Positions 24,834-33,698 of a stretch of 64,000 bases of DNA are shown here, piece after piece. This stretch comes from Anaerococcus murdochii (GTDB taxonomy: Bacteria; Bacillota; Clostridia; Tissierellales; Peptoniphilaceae). The stretch is from contig NZ_JAIPME010000002.1 in assembly GCF_019957155.1 (NCBI RefSeq), forward strand, positions 1 to 64,000, in the 5' to 3' direction. The number at the start of each line of letters is the position of its first letter. Within the stretch, counting starts at the first letter, position 1. The notes under the pieces were generated by a model. That model was not told the DNA's origin. It worked only from the letters and a program-made list of their open reading frames with translations, and did no database searches. The position numbers and the translations under genes are program-made.

Positions 24834-25170
24834 ATCTTGCAGAACCATATTCCTTACCTTGCCTATATTTCTTTTTATTTTTACCTTTAATATAAACAAT
24901 TAGCTTAACAAGAGCAGCAACTGAAACACCTACTAACAAGTCCCTTGGATTAAGGCTTGGTATATAAGATAAAGTTCCTATATCAGAAATTCCCACCATT
25001 ATTCTATCAACAATATCTCCTCCAACATAAGAATTGATGTGCTTAGAAAAGATATTTCCAATGTAAAAAAATGATAAATAAGGAATGTTTGATAATATAA
25101 ATTTCTTTGGGTTGTCTATTTTAATTAAGTTTTTAATATCAGAAAGAATGGCTTCTAATATCTTATTCAT
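24832..25170 (-). pseudogene. VirD4-type coupling protein, N-terminal piece
   Basis: 113 codons from ATG at 25170 (GAAGG upstream; an earlier in-frame ATG at 25185 is less likely) to 'YRQGKEYGSARW'. This is the conserved N-terminal region of Tn1549-type TraG/VirD4 coupling proteins: two membrane segments (about 35-50 and 85-100), then the basic 'KGKNKKKYRQGKEYGSARW' start of the cytoplasmic ATPase. Element D interrupts it here. The intact protein would couple the relaxase-DNA complex to the secretion channel. It overlaps the antirepressor gene by 8 bp. Confidence 0.88.
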
Positions 25171-25897
25171 CGTAGAAACCTTCACTATCTAATAAAATTA
25201 GTAGGTAGTGTCTTCCCTTTGGTGTTATAAATGTTTGTATTCCTACAAGTGTACCTAATGGATCAACCCATTCCTTTACTTCAAAATATCCCTTATTCTT
25301 ATCTGCATAAGGTAAGAGTTTCTTTTTCTTATCTCTGTAAATTAATCCTTTATCCATTAAAAAACTTATAAACTGATTTTGTGGTATTCCTAATTCTTTG
25401 GCAGTATTTCTAAAGTTTGTAAGTAGGTTAAAATCAACTAATTTGTCATAATAGTCTGCCTTTGGTCTTAATTCTTCAATCTCTTCTTCTCTTTCGGCAA
25501 TAATTCTATTGGCTACCAGAATTGCATCTGCAAGTAGCTCTTCATTTGTTTTCTTTTCTTGTCCTGCTATATATCCTCCATTTTTTCTAATACTTGGTAA
25601 AACTTCTCTAGTTACCCAAGCTTTGAATATTTTTGCTTGTGGTAGTTTTGATGAAAGAATAAGCGAATACAATCCTGATTCGTTAATTATTGAAATATTC
25701 TGTATTCCTCCAGGGGTGTTCCATTTCGTTACACCCTTATCTTCTTCATCTACATGGTCATAAACAGCTTTTCTTGGATTGACATATCCTAACATCGTTG
25801 CTACTTCATTAGCTATAAAGAAAAACTCACCGTCTTTTTCTATAACAGTGAGTTTCCCAAAATTCTTATTTTCAAATGTTTTTAGATTACTTATCAT
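25163..25897 (-). CDS. BRO/KilA-type antirepressor
   Basis: 244 residues. N-terminal BRO-N domain ('VATMLGYVNPRKAVYDHVDEEDKG', 'ESGLYSLILSSKLPQAKIFKAWVTREVLPSIRK') and C-terminal KilA-C domain ('RPKADYYDKLVD', 'KELGIPQNQFISFLMDKGLIYR'). Such proteins occur in phages and in Tn1549-like ICEs, where they may relieve repression. It is between pcfB and the coupling-protein gene, overlapping both slightly, so part of one operon. Confidence 0.85.
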   Translation of the reverse strand: MISNLKTFENKNFGKLTVIEKDGEFFFIANEVATMLGYVNPRKAVYDHVDEEDKGVTKWNTPGGIQNISIINESGLYSLILSSKLPQAKIFKAWVTREVLPSIRKNGGYIAGQEKKTNEELLADAILVANRIIAEREEEIEELRPKADYYDKLVDFNLLTNFRNTAKELGIPQNQFISFLMDKGLIYRDKKKKLLPYADKNKGYFEVKEWVDPLGTLVGIQTFITPKGRHYLLILLDSEGFYDE

Positions 25898-26379
25898 AAG
25901 CTTTGCTCCTTATGTTTATTTTTAACTTTATCTTTACTAATGGTGTCCTTAGCCATATCTTTAAACTTATTTATAGTCTTCGTTATTGAATCTTTTCTAT
26001 CGGCCTTTCTTTCAGAAGCCTTAACTGCTTTTTTAAAGGCGTGTTCCATTACCTTTATATCCTTAGATTGAAAAAACACAGAGTGGTTGCCAGTTTCCTT
26101 ATCTTTCATAACAGAAAACTTCACTCCGTGTTTATTTAAAATTTTCTTTAGTTCTTTTAACTCAGGATCTTTTAGATTAATTTCTTCTAACTGTCCCTTT
26201 TTAACCATATCTTTTAGTTTTACTTCTTCTCCGTTATTTTTTATTACATTTTTCAAGCCTCCTTGTTCTTCTATTTGCTTGTGGACTTTCTTTAAGGCAT
26301 CGAGAATTGCTTTACTTGTTGCTTTTGCAAGTCTCACTTCAAGATTAAGACTTGACCTAGATACTTCTTCATTAATCAT
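25894..26379 (-). CDS. PcfB/DUF3801 family conjugation protein
   Basis: 161 residues. The block 'GVKFSVMKDKETGNHSVFFQSKDIKVMEHAFKKAV' is characteristic of the DUF3801/PcfB family, which in pCF10 is an accessory factor for recruiting substrate to the coupling protein. The C-terminus is basic and rich in Lys. Overlaps its neighbours by 4-8 bp, between the DnaC-like and antirepressor genes. Confidence 0.8.
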   Translation of the reverse strand: MINEEVSRSSLNLEVRLAKATSKAILDALKKVHKQIEEQGGLKNVIKNNGEEVKLKDMVKKGQLEEINLKDPELKELKKILNKHGVKFSVMKDKETGNHSVFFQSKDIKVMEHAFKKAVKASERKADRKDSITKTINKFKDMAKDTISKDKVKNKHKEQSL

Positions 26380-27199
26380 CTATTCCACCTCCATATAAAA
26401 GTAACTCTTTGTATTTTCTTAACTTCTCCTGATGTATTTTTCTTCTAAAATCTTCTCCCGTAACTTTAACTGGTATTGTCATTTCAAGTATTCTTGAATA
26501 TATCCTCTGATACTCAAGTTCAATATTAGGATTTTGAATAATTTCCAATGATAAGTTTGTAGTAAAAATTGTCGGCCTGCCTTTTAAGTATCTTGAGTTT
26601 ATAATGTTATATACTTGTTCTCTTGCATAAGATGTATCCCTTTCAATTCCAAGGTCATCTAATATTAACAAGGGAATATTTGATAGGTTATTTATAATTT
26701 CATTTGAATCTAGCTTAAATGCTGATTTTTGTATTTGGTTTATAACCTGAGATAAATTCATAATCTTAACTTTAACTTGTTCTCTTTCAATTAATTCATT
26801 TGCAATAGAACAAGCAAGATAAGTCTTTCCACTGCCAACATCTCCGTAAAATAAAAGTCCAACATTGTCTTCCTTCATTTGTTCAAAGCTTTTAGCATAG
26901 TTGTAAGCAACCTTATAGGCTTGACTTTTTTCATTTAAAAATCTCTCAAAAGTATATTGGTGTTGGTTTGGCGATGAAAAACAATCTTTTTTTAGCGATG
27001 ATATTCTCGTTAATATTTCTCTTTCTGCATTTTCCTTATCTCTTTTTATTTCACATTCACATTTAATTCTTGGAATAAACTTTGTAAATCCAAGGTCAAG
27101 TAATTCTCCATCGACTCTTTTACCACATAATTTACAATAGATATGTCCATTTTTTTCAATATCATTTTCTCTTAATACAAAATCTTTTAAGTTTTTCAT
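26372..27199 (-). CDS. DnaC-like AAA+ helicase-loader protein
   Basis: 275 residues. A CxxC...CxC zinc segment near the N-terminus ('CKLCGKR', 'CECEIK'), then an AAA+ core: Walker A GDVGSGKTYLA (about residue 119), Walker B LLILDDLGIE and sensor 1 IFTTNLS. DnaC/DnaI-type loaders bring replicative helicase to an origin. Directly downstream of the RepA_N gene with a 4-bp overlap, so likely partner in autonomous replication of the ICE. Confidence 0.87.
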   Translation of the reverse strand: MKNLKDFVLRENDIEKNGHIYCKLCGKRVDGELLDLGFTKFIPRIKCECEIKRDKENAEREILTRISSLKKDCFSSPNQHQYTFERFLNEKSQAYKVAYNYAKSFEQMKEDNVGLLFYGDVGSGKTYLACSIANELIEREQVKVKIMNLSQVINQIQKSAFKLDSNEIINNLSNIPLLILDDLGIERDTSYAREQVYNIINSRYLKGRPTIFTTNLSLEIIQNPNIELEYQRIYSRILEMTIPVKVTGEDFRRKIHQEKLRKYKELLLYGGGIDD

Positions 27200-27969
27200 A
27201 AACTCTCTCCTATATCGTAATTCATTTTTCTTGTTGATTTGTCATTAATGCTTTTCGCCTGATCATTAAGATACCAATTGATTATCGTTGCCTTGTGATC
27301 TTGATAAACTCTGTTATTTGCTTTCATGTAAGATGACAACCTATCAATATATTCACTAATTCTACTTCCTAACTCATTTGTTAAGTCCTTGTATTCTTCA
27401 TCAGTCAAAAATATATTTTTATATATTCCATAAGGCTTTTGACCTTTACTAAAATCATTATTTCTTAACTCATTATTATTAATATTGTTATAGTTACCTT
27501 CCGATTTTCGAAAATCTTGACTTTCGATATTCGAATCTCTTGAATTTCGATTATCGAACTTCTGGAATTTTGTTTTTCGAACTTCTTGATTTTTTAATTC
27601 CATATTAGTAAATATGCTCATAAAGTCTTTAACATAGATTCTATTAGGCTTTCCAAGTCCTTGTCTTTTCTTTTCAATCAGTCCTATCCCTGATTTAATA
27701 TCAAGTTCAGCTATTAATTTATTTGCTTTTTCACTCGCACAATTAAATTGCTCTTTTATACTTTCAATTGTGTAGTAAATAAAGACTTTTCCATCTTCAT
27801 CTATCCAGCCATTTTTATATGACAGACCCATTCGATTAAGCATATATGAATACAAAACTTTAGCTTCAGTAGAAATGCTCTCAAAAATCTCATCTTCCAT
27901 TAATACCATAGGTAACCTAATGAAGTTATACATCTCAGATTGCCTATTATAAAAATAATCAAAATTCAT
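27196..27969 (-). CDS. RepA_N family replication initiator
   Basis: 257 residues. The N-terminal winged-helix domain 'YNFIRLPMVLMEDEIFESISTEAKVLYSYMLNRMGLS' is diagnostic of RepA_N initiators of low-GC plasmids and ICEs. A low-complexity Asn/Ser/Arg linker (about 130-170) is encoded by four tandem 23-bp repeats (27499-27590), then comes a C-terminal domain. RepA_N plasmids carry their origin within the rep gene, which fits. Gene follows a terminator at 27999-28026 and a GAGGAGG site. Confidence 0.88.
   Translation of the reverse strand: MNFDYFYNRQSEMYNFIRLPMVLMEDEIFESISTEAKVLYSYMLNRMGLSYKNGWIDEDGKVFIYYTIESIKEQFNCASEKANKLIAELDIKSGIGLIEKKRQGLGKPNRIYVKDFMSIFTNMELKNQEVRKTKFQKFDNRNSRDSNIESQDFRKSEGNYNNINNNELRNNDFSKGQKPYGIYKNIFLTDEEYKDLTNELGSRISEYIDRLSSYMKANNRVYQDHKATIINWYLNDQAKSINDKSTRKMNYDIGESL
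27499..27590. repeat. Four tandem 23-bp iterons inside repA
   Basis: Units start at 27499, 27522, 27545 and 27568. Each contains the invariant core TCGAA at positions 10-14, preceded in three of them by CGAT at positions 4-7, and a TCTTGA-like end. The period of 23 is not a multiple of three, so the peptide shifts frame between units while the DNA repeat is kept. This points to selection on DNA, as expected for initiator-binding iterons at an origin. Confidence 0.8.
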
Positions 27970-27998
27970 TCCTACCTCCTCTCTTTAAAATAAAAAAA

Positions 27999-28026
27999 GA
28001 CGACAGAATTATTGCTTTCTATCGTC
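27999..28026 (-). terminator. Terminator upstream of repA
   Basis: Stem GACGACAGAA/TTCTATCGTC with one internal mismatch and seven T on the minus strand. It lies between the CD1845-like gene and repA, only 30 bp before the repA start, so it could limit read-through into the replication operon. Confidence 0.75.
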
Positions 28027-28052
28027 TACGGTTGTCTTATATTTATTTTTCT

Positions 28053-28334
28053 TCAAATTGATTTTATTGTATAGTTTAATAATTCTAATAATCCAATAAC
28101 ATATATACCTAATTTAGATAATCCAAATGGACTAAATAAAAATGCTAATATTAGTGCTTCAATTACAATTTGCTTGTCTCCTTGAAAAATGCTAGCTATT
28201 CCAATTATAAAAATCAAAGTAGAAACTACGCTTAACAACGCAGTGCTCAAACTTAATATGAAGGTTAAAAAAGCTATGAGCAAACTCAACACTAATCTTA
28301 TCGGTAATAAAATTATTCTAATTATCCATCTCAT
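28053..28334 (-). CDS. CD1845-like small membrane protein
   Basis: 93 residues, mostly hydrophobic: a long N-terminal membrane region (about 3-45) and a second at 60-90, with the motif 'LILAFLFSPFGLSKLGIYVIGLLELLN' shared with CD1845-type proteins of C. difficile-type conjugative transposons. TAGGAG site before ATG. Nearest ICE gene to lysS. Function unknown. Confidence 0.65.
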   Translation of the reverse strand: MRWIIRIILLPIRLVLSLLIAFLTFILSLSTALLSVVSTLIFIIGIASIFQGDKQIVIEALILAFLFSPFGLSKLGIYVIGLLELLNYTIKSI

Positions 28335-28351
28335 ACATACTCCTAAAAATT

Positions 28352-28380
28352 AAACTGGGATTCATAACAAACCCCAGTTT
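28352..28380. terminator. lysS terminator at ICE/chromosome boundary
   Basis: Perfect 8-bp stem AAACTGGG/CCCAGTTT followed on the minus strand by ATTTTT, 18 bp after the lysS stop. The ICE right end must be at or just left of this hairpin. Confidence 0.7.
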
Positions 28381-28397
28381 CATAATTAGCGTGTCCT

Positions 28398-30311
28398 TTA
28401 ATATAATTTTGATCCTGCTGGAATATTATCATCCAGCATTATTAAGTTAAGTTTTTCTTCACCGTCATACTCACAAATTGCAGATATAATCATACCTTCT
28501 GAGTCGATTCCCATCATCTTACGAGGAGGAAGATTACAAATTGCAAGTAGTGTCTTTCCAATTAAGCTCTCTGCGCTGTAATATTCCTTAATACCAGATA
28601 AAATAACTCTTTCTTTTTCAGAACCATCATCTAATGTAAATTTCAAAAGTTTTTTTGACTTAGGAACTTCTTCGCAGTTTTTAACCTTTACAACTCTAAA
28701 ATCAGATTTTGAGAAAGTTTCAAAGTCTACCATATCTTCAAATAATGGTTCAACTTTCACTTTTGAAAGGTCAATTTCTTCTGTCGTAAGTTTGTCGTAA
28801 GTTTCGTAAGTTTCTTTTGACAAACCCCCATTTTCTGCCTTTTCTAAGCCTATTGGCTTCATTGTTGGGAATAGTAGGACATCTCTAATTGAGTGTTGGC
28901 CTGTTAGGATCATTATTAGTCTGTCGATACCAATTCCAAGTCCACCTGTTGGAGGAAGACCTACTTCTAGGGCATTTACAAAGTCATAATCCATCATTTG
29001 TGCTTCATCATCGCCTGATTCTCTTTTTCTAACTTGGTCTTCAAATCTTGCTCTTTGGTCTTCAGCATCGTTTAATTCTGAGAAGGCATTGCCGATTTCT
29101 GCTCCAGATATAAAGGCTTCAAACCTGTATGTTAGTGACCTATCGTCGTTCTTTCTCTTTGCAAGTGGTGAGATTTCTACTGGATAATCAGTTATGAAGG
29201 TTGGTTGGATTAGCTTATCTTCAACAAATTCATCAAAGAATTCTGCGATGATTTCGCCTCTTGTTTCCTTAACTTCAACACCTTTTTCCTTGGCGATAGC
29301 TTTCGCTTCTTCGTCAGTTTTTATTTCGTTAAAGTCAACACCAGAATATTCCTTTACAGCTTCAATCATTGGAATTCTCTTCCATGGAGCCTTAAGCTCG
29401 ATTTCCTCACCGTCAAATTCAACAACAGTTGTACCTTTTACCTTTTTAGCAACGTGCTCAACCATGTTTTCAGTGATTTCCATCATGTCTTCATAGTCGC
29501 CGTAGGCTTGGTATAATTCCATAGCGGTGTATTCTGGGTTGTGAGTTGCGTCCATTCCTTCGTTTCTAAACATCCTACCGATTTCATATACCCTGTCAAA
29601 ACCACCCACGATTAGTCTTTTTAGGTAAAGTTCGTTGGCAATTCTTAAGTACATATCAATATCTAGGGTATTGTGGTGGGTAATAAATGGACGAGCTGTC
29701 GCACCACCTGCAATTGTATTTAGGATTGGAGTTTCAACTTCAAGGAATCCTCTATTGTCCAAAAATTCTCTGATTGCAGAAATGATTCTTGATCTTTGTA
29801 CAAAAACTTCTTTTACTTGAGGATTTACAATTAAATCTATATATCTTTGTCTATATCTAAGGTCTGGGTCTTTTAGGCCGTGCCATTTTTCTGGAAGCAT
29901 TTGAAGGGCCTTGGTTAAAAGATTTGACTCAGCTACTTCTATAGAAATTTCACCTTGGTTGGTCTTAAAAACTTTTCCTTCAACACCGATGATATCACCA
30001 ATGTCGTATTTTTTGATATATTTAAAGTCGTCGCCGATAACATTTTTACGGTTTACAACTTGGATTTGGCCAAGATCATCTTGGACATCCATAAAGCTCA
30101 TGTTACCATGACCTCTCTTAGCAAGGATTCTTCCGGCTACCCTTACAGTTTGGTCTTCGTATTTTTCAAAGTTATCCTTGATTTCTTTTGAACTAATTCT
30201 GTTTTTAAAATTAACTATGCGGTGTGGGTCTTTGCCCTCTTCCTTAAGTTCGTGAAGTTTTTCCCTTCTGATCTTAAGCATTTCATTTAAATCTTGAATA
30301 TTATCAGCCAT
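28398..30311 (-). CDS. lysS: Lysyl-tRNA synthetase with C-terminal tRNA-binding domain
   Basis: Charges tRNA-Lys. Residues about 50-150 form the anticodon-binding OB fold. The class II catalytic core follows with motif 2 '[22 protein letters not shown]' and motif 3 '[15 protein letters not shown]', ending near residue 486. Most bacterial LysRS stop near there. This one continues to 637 with a second OB fold ('[26 protein letters not shown]', '[19 protein letters not shown]') of the Trbp111/MetRS C-terminal type. Last gene of the greA-side block, next to the ICE. Confidence 0.95.
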   Translation of the reverse strand: MADNIQDLNEMLKIRREKLHELKEEGKDPHRIVNFKNRISSKEIKDNFEKYEDQTVRVAGRILAKRGHGNMSFMDVQDDLGQIQVVNRKNVIGDDFKYIKKYDIGDIIGVEGKVFKTNQGEISIEVAESNLLTKALQMLPEKWHGLKDPDLRYRQRYIDLIVNPQVKEVFVQRSRIISAIREFLDNRGFLEVETPILNTIAGGATARPFITHHNTLDIDMYLRIANELYLKRLIVGGFDRVYEIGRMFRNEGMDATHNPEYTAMELYQAYGDYEDMMEITENMVEHVAKKVKGTTVVEFDGEEIELKAPWKRIPMIEAVKEYSGVDFNEIKTDEEAKAIAKEKGVEVKETRGEIIAEFFDEFVEDKLIQPTFITDYPVEISPLAKRKNDDRSLTYRFEAFISGAEIGNAFSELNDAEDQRARFEDQVRKRESGDDEAQMMDYDFVNALEVGLPPTGGLGIGIDRLIMILTGQHSIRDVLLFPTMKPIGLEKAENGGLSKETYETYDKLTTEEIDLSKVKVEPLFEDMVDFETFSKSDFRVVKVKNCEEVPKSKKLLKFTLDDGSEKERVILSGIKEYYSAESLIGKTLLAICNLPPRKMMGIDSEGMIISAICEYDGEEKLNLIMLDDNIPAGSKLY

Positions 30312-30320
30312 TTTTTCTCC

Positions 30321-30794
30321 TTACTTAATATTTTTTATAACAAAATACATCTTGCCATTAGGTGTGTCTACTTCTACCCTGTCCTTAACCTTATGGCCTA
30401 TAATCGCTTCTCCAACTGGAGATTCATTAGAAATATACCCTTCAAGTGGATTTGATTCAGCTGTTCCTACGATTTTGTATTCAACATCTTCTTCAAATTC
30501 TTCATCATAAAGAGTAACAGTATTACCAACACCAACTACGTCCGCATTTTCGTTAACCTCGATAGTCTTGGCGTTTCTAATCATGTCTTCAATTTTCATG
30601 ATTCTTGATTCTACTTCACCTTGTTCGTTCTTTGCCTCATCGTAATCAGCATTTTCAGAAAGGTCGCCAAAGCTTCTTGCTATCTTGATTTTTTCTGCCA
30701 TTTCTGGACGTTTCTTGGTTTTTAAATACTCTAATTCATCTTCTAATTTTTCTAATTTTTCCTTAGTTAATATTACTTCTTTTTTCTCAGTCAT
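30321..30794 (-). CDS. greA: Transcription elongation factor GreA
   Basis: Stimulates RNA cleavage by backtracked RNA polymerase. 157 residues from ATG at 30794 (AGGTG six bases before; two earlier codons could extend it). N-terminal coiled coil with '[20 protein letters not shown]', the acidic tip signature, and a C-terminal FKBP-like domain ending '[16 protein letters not shown]'. Overlaps the dusB stop by 8 bp and lies 9 bp before lysS, so co-transcribed. Confidence 0.96.
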   Translation of the reverse strand: MTEKKEVILTKEKLEKLEDELEYLKTKKRPEMAEKIKIARSFGDLSENADYDEAKNEQGEVESRIMKIEDMIRNAKTIEVNENADVVGVGNTVTLYDEEFEEDVEYKIVGTAESNPLEGYISNESPVGEAIIGHKVKDRVEVDTPNGKMYFVIKNIK

Positions 30795-31761
30795 TATAAT
30801 CACCTAAAATTTTTCTATATTCATCTAGCAGGTCAAAAATTTCCTTGCTAGTATGGATCTTATTTACCCTGTCCCTGTATTCGCTAGACATATAAAGACC
30901 CTTGATGTACCATCCAACATGTTTGCGCATTTGATTTATAACTAGCCTTTCGTCCTTAAACTTTAGGGCAAGTTCGTAATGCTCTTTTATTTGAGAAATT
31001 ATTTCATCAAATGAAACTTTTTCATAGGAGCCTTTTTCTAGGTATTCCTTGATATAGCGAAAGATGAAGGGATTTCCCATAGCACCTCTGGCAATCATCG
31101 CCCCATCAGCTCCTGTTATCTCCATTACTTTTATAAAATCTTCCGGAGTGAAAATATCTCCGTTTGCAATTACTGGTATATTTACAGCATCCTTTAATTT
31201 TTTAATAGCCTGCCAGTCAGCATGGCCCGAATACATGGCCTTTCTGGTCCTTGCGTGGAGGATTAAATAATCCGCACCTCCCTCTTCCATGGCCTGGCCG
31301 TTTTCAATATAATTTATAGAATCATCATCAACACCAAGTCGATATTTGATATTAATGATTTTGTCAGTTGACTCCCTCAAGGCCTTGGTAATCTTATAAA
31401 CCTGATGGGGATTTTTGAGTAGAGCAGATCCTTCTCCATTATTGAAAATCTTTGGAGCAGGGCAACCCATATTAAAGGATATTTCTTTGATATTGGTAAG
31501 AGGATTTATCTTTTCCTCTACTACTTTTTTTATCTTGTCTATATCTGAGCCAAAAATTTGGATATTGGCGTTTTTTTCTAGGTCAGATATAAACATGATA
31601 TCAGCAGTGGCCCTGTTATCAAAAGCTAGGGCATTAACTGAAACCATCTCTGTGAAGGTCTTATCACAGCCATTTTTCTCACAAACAATCCTAAAGGCAG
31701 TATCTGTCACACCCGCCAGGGGTGCAAGCATAATTTTCTTACCTGTCAAGGTTTCGCTCAT
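30787..31761 (-). CDS. dusB: tRNA-dihydrouridine synthase DusB
   Basis: Flavin enzyme reducing uridines in tRNA. 324 residues. TIM-barrel start '[14 protein letters not shown]', catalytic cysteine in 'NMGCPAPKI', FMN-phosphate region 'GDIFTPEDF...[15 protein letters not shown]' and a helical C-terminal domain. Overlaps coaX by 23 bp and greA by 8 bp in one operon. Confidence 0.95.
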   Translation of the reverse strand: MSETLTGKKIMLAPLAGVTDTAFRIVCEKNGCDKTFTEMVSVNALAFDNRATADIMFISDLEKNANIQIFGSDIDKIKKVVEEKINPLTNIKEISFNMGCPAPKIFNNGEGSALLKNPHQVYKITKALRESTDKIINIKYRLGVDDDSINYIENGQAMEEGGADYLILHARTRKAMYSGHADWQAIKKLKDAVNIPVIANGDIFTPEDFIKVMEITGADGAMIARGAMGNPFIFRYIKEYLEKGSYEKVSFDEIISQIKEHYELALKFKDERLVINQMRKHVGWYIKGLYMSSEYRDRVNKIHTSKEIFDLLDEYRKILGDYND

Positions 31762-32530
31762 AGATTATCCTTAGGCCTTCAAGCATGAGATCAGGCTCAA
31801 TGGTGTTGATATACTTGCTAGATTGGGAAATCAACTCCGAAAAACCACCTGTTGCTATGACATTGATTTGGCTTTTGTCCACACCCACTCTTTCTACGAT
31901 TTCATCTTCGATTGTTTCAATGAGTTTATCTATCATACCGATATAGCCAATTACAATTCCGGCATTAATGGCATCTGAGGTTGATTCTGTGATGGCTGTA
32001 GTAGGTTGTTTTAACTCGATTTTTGGAAGCTTTGCAGTTTTCCCAAAAAGTCCATCCTGGGCAATTTTTATACCAGGAGCAATGACTCCACCAAGATATC
32101 TACCATCAGATGTGACTACATCAACGGTTATGGCTGTACCCATGTCAACAACTACAGAAGGACCTCCGTATTTTTCGTAGGCTGCAACTGCATCTACAAT
32201 CCTATCGGCACCAACCTCACTTGGATTTTCATAATCGATTGTTATTCCTGTGTAGGTATCAGAAGTTACAATCTTAGCTTCCTTGCATAGAAGTTTCCTA
32301 TTAGCTGATTCCCAATTATATAAAACATCTGGTACAACGCATGAAATCATTGTATCTTCAATATCTTTGATATCTATATTGTGGATCATAAACATATTAA
32401 ATAAAGTAGCAACCAATTGATCGCTGGTGCTTTTCAAGTCAGTTGCCACTCTAAATCTAGCCTTTAAATTTTCTTTTTCATAAACACCTATAACGGTGGT
32501 TGTATTTCCAATATCTATAACCAGTAACAT
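31739..32530 (-). CDS. coaX: Type III pantothenate kinase
   Basis: First step of CoA synthesis. 263 residues with the ASKHA-fold phosphate loop '[12 protein letters not shown]', '[17 protein letters not shown]' and '[11 protein letters not shown]', plus 'LGGVIAPGI'. Normal length for CoaX. First gene of the coaX-dusB-greA-lysS block; 62 bp separate it from the membrane protein upstream. Confidence 0.95.
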   Translation of the reverse strand: MLLVIDIGNTTTVIGVYEKENLKARFRVATDLKSTSDQLVATLFNMFMIHNIDIKDIEDTMISCVVPDVLYNWESANRKLLCKEAKIVTSDTYTGITIDYENPSEVGADRIVDAVAAYEKYGGPSVVVDMGTAITVDVVTSDGRYLGGVIAPGIKIAQDGLFGKTAKLPKIELKQPTTAITESTSDAINAGIVIGYIGMIDKLIETIEDEIVERVGVDKSQINVIATGGFSELISQSSKYINTIEPDLMLEGLRIIYERNLDR

Positions 32531-32592
32531 ATATTCATCCTTTGCTTAATTTAACTCTTATATGATACGGTTAAAGGGCTGTTTTTTCAAGC

Positions 32593-33084
32593 TTATTTGC
32601 CTAGTTTATACTTTCTTATAAGCTCGTTTATCTCTTCTATGTCTTCTTTTCTAACTTTTACAGTCTCACGAGTAGTGTTTTTGTCTTTTTTTATGGCCAT
32701 AACTAGCTCGCCCCTATTGGTATCAAAGCCCCATTTTTTGAGTTCTTTGAAGCTTACAAAGCCAGAATTTAAAAGCATGCCTTCTTCAGCTATATATAAT
32801 TTGCTGAGGGAAAAAATCATAAAAACAAAAGCCAAAACTACCATAACAACAGCTGTCATCATGGAATTTTTGTCGTTTAATTTATAACCATTAAAAAAGT
32901 TTACTCCGCCAACTACCAAAAGAATTGAAAATAAAATCATTTCCATAGATGAAATTGGTTTTTTAAAGCTTAGAGCATTTTCTCCTAACAATTTCTTATC
33001 TTTGGCTTGTTTAAAGAGCCTATAGATAAAGAATACTGTAATTGCCCCATATAAAATAAGTATAATTTTGTCAAATCCTTGCAT
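32593..33084 (-). CDS. Conserved membrane protein, DUF5673-like
   Basis: 163 residues with three hydrophobic segments (about 6-22, 50-66, 80-97) and a C-terminal cytoplasmic domain ('EGMLLNSGFVSFKELKKWGFDTNRGELVMAIKK') like small bacterial membrane proteins with a PH-like tail. I cannot assign a function. Between hpt and coaX on the same strand. Confidence 0.6.
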   Translation of the reverse strand: MQGFDKIILILYGAITVFFIYRLFKQAKDKKLLGENALSFKKPISSMEMILFSILLVVGGVNFFNGYKLNDKNSMMTAVVMVVLAFVFMIFSLSKLYIAEEGMLLNSGFVSFKELKKWGFDTNRGELVMAIKKDKNTTRETVKVRKEDIEEINELIRKYKLGK

Positions 33085-33128
33085 TTTTCTCTCCCTTTTA
33101 TCTTAGCAAATAAAATAGGTCTACTGAC

Positions 33129-33698
33129 CTATTTCATCTCTTCTATATCTTCATAAACTGATCTTTTTACTACACCTATATAATTGAGGTTCCTATATAA
33201 TTGATTGTAGTCAAGACCAAAACCTACCACATATTCATTTGGAATTTTAAAACCTGTAAAGTCTGGTTTGATTTCAACTTCACGTCTTTCTGGTTTATCA
33301 AGAAGGGTAATTATCTTGAGGTCTTTTGGTTCTCTTTTTAGAAGAGTTTCCTTAATTTTCTTTAGGGTAAAACCAGTATCAATGATGTCTTCTACAATCA
33401 AAACTTCCTTATCTTTTATATCTATATCAAGGTCCATTAAGATTTTTACATTACCTGAAGAATAGGTATTATCTTCATAAGATGAAACTGACATAAACTC
33501 CATCTTTGTTTCAACATTCAAATACTTAGCAAGTTCTGCCATAAACATCACAGAACCCTTGAGGATGCAAACTAAAATTAGTTCGTCCTTGTCGGCATAG
33601 TAGTTGTTTAAAGTCTTTGCTAATTGTTTAATCTTTAGATTAAGACTTTCTTCATCTATTAAGACTTTTTCAATAAGATTATCTTTGTCAATTTTCAT
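33129..33698 (-). CDS. hpt: Hypoxanthine phosphoribosyltransferase
   Basis: Purine salvage: makes IMP/GMP from bases and PRPP. 189 residues with the PRPP-binding motif 'LIVEDIIDTGFTLKK', 'ILKGSVMFMAELAK', and 'KIPNEYVVGFGLDYNQLYRNL' at the base-binding end. ATG at 33698 preferred over the adjacent ATG because of GAGG spacing. Overlaps tilS by 11 bp, the frequent tilS-hpt pairing. Confidence 0.95.
   Translation of the reverse strand: MKIDKDNLIEKVLIDEESLNLKIKQLAKTLNNYYADKDELILVCILKGSVMFMAELAKYLNVETKMEFMSVSSYEDNTYSSGNVKILMDLDIDIKDKEVLIVEDIIDTGFTLKKIKETLLKREPKDLKIITLLDKPERREVEIKPDFTGFKIPNEYVVGFGLDYNQLYRNLNYIGVVKRSVYEDIEEMK

Larger units (their letters stand above)
1..28351 (-). mobile_element. 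Tn1549-type ICE carrying three nested mobilizable elements
   Basis: The host element of the accessory region. Its own genes visible here are the coupling-protein pieces (10639-11067, 18763-18989, 24832-25170), a BRO antirepressor, PcfB, a DnaC-like loader, a RepA_N initiator and a CD1845-like membrane protein. This order is typical of the replication and coupling end of Tn1549/CTn-type ICEs. The right edge must lie between the CD1845-like gene (start at 28334) and the lysS stop at 28398. The integrase, relaxase and type IV secretion genes would be left of the window and are not seen. With the coupling protein split, self-transfer should be blocked while the insertions remain. Right boundary is inferred. 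Confidence 0.7.

Noticed and set aside
27499..27590. CRISPR-like array
   Set aside because: Units are directly abutting without spacers and lie inside a rep gene; iterons explain them.
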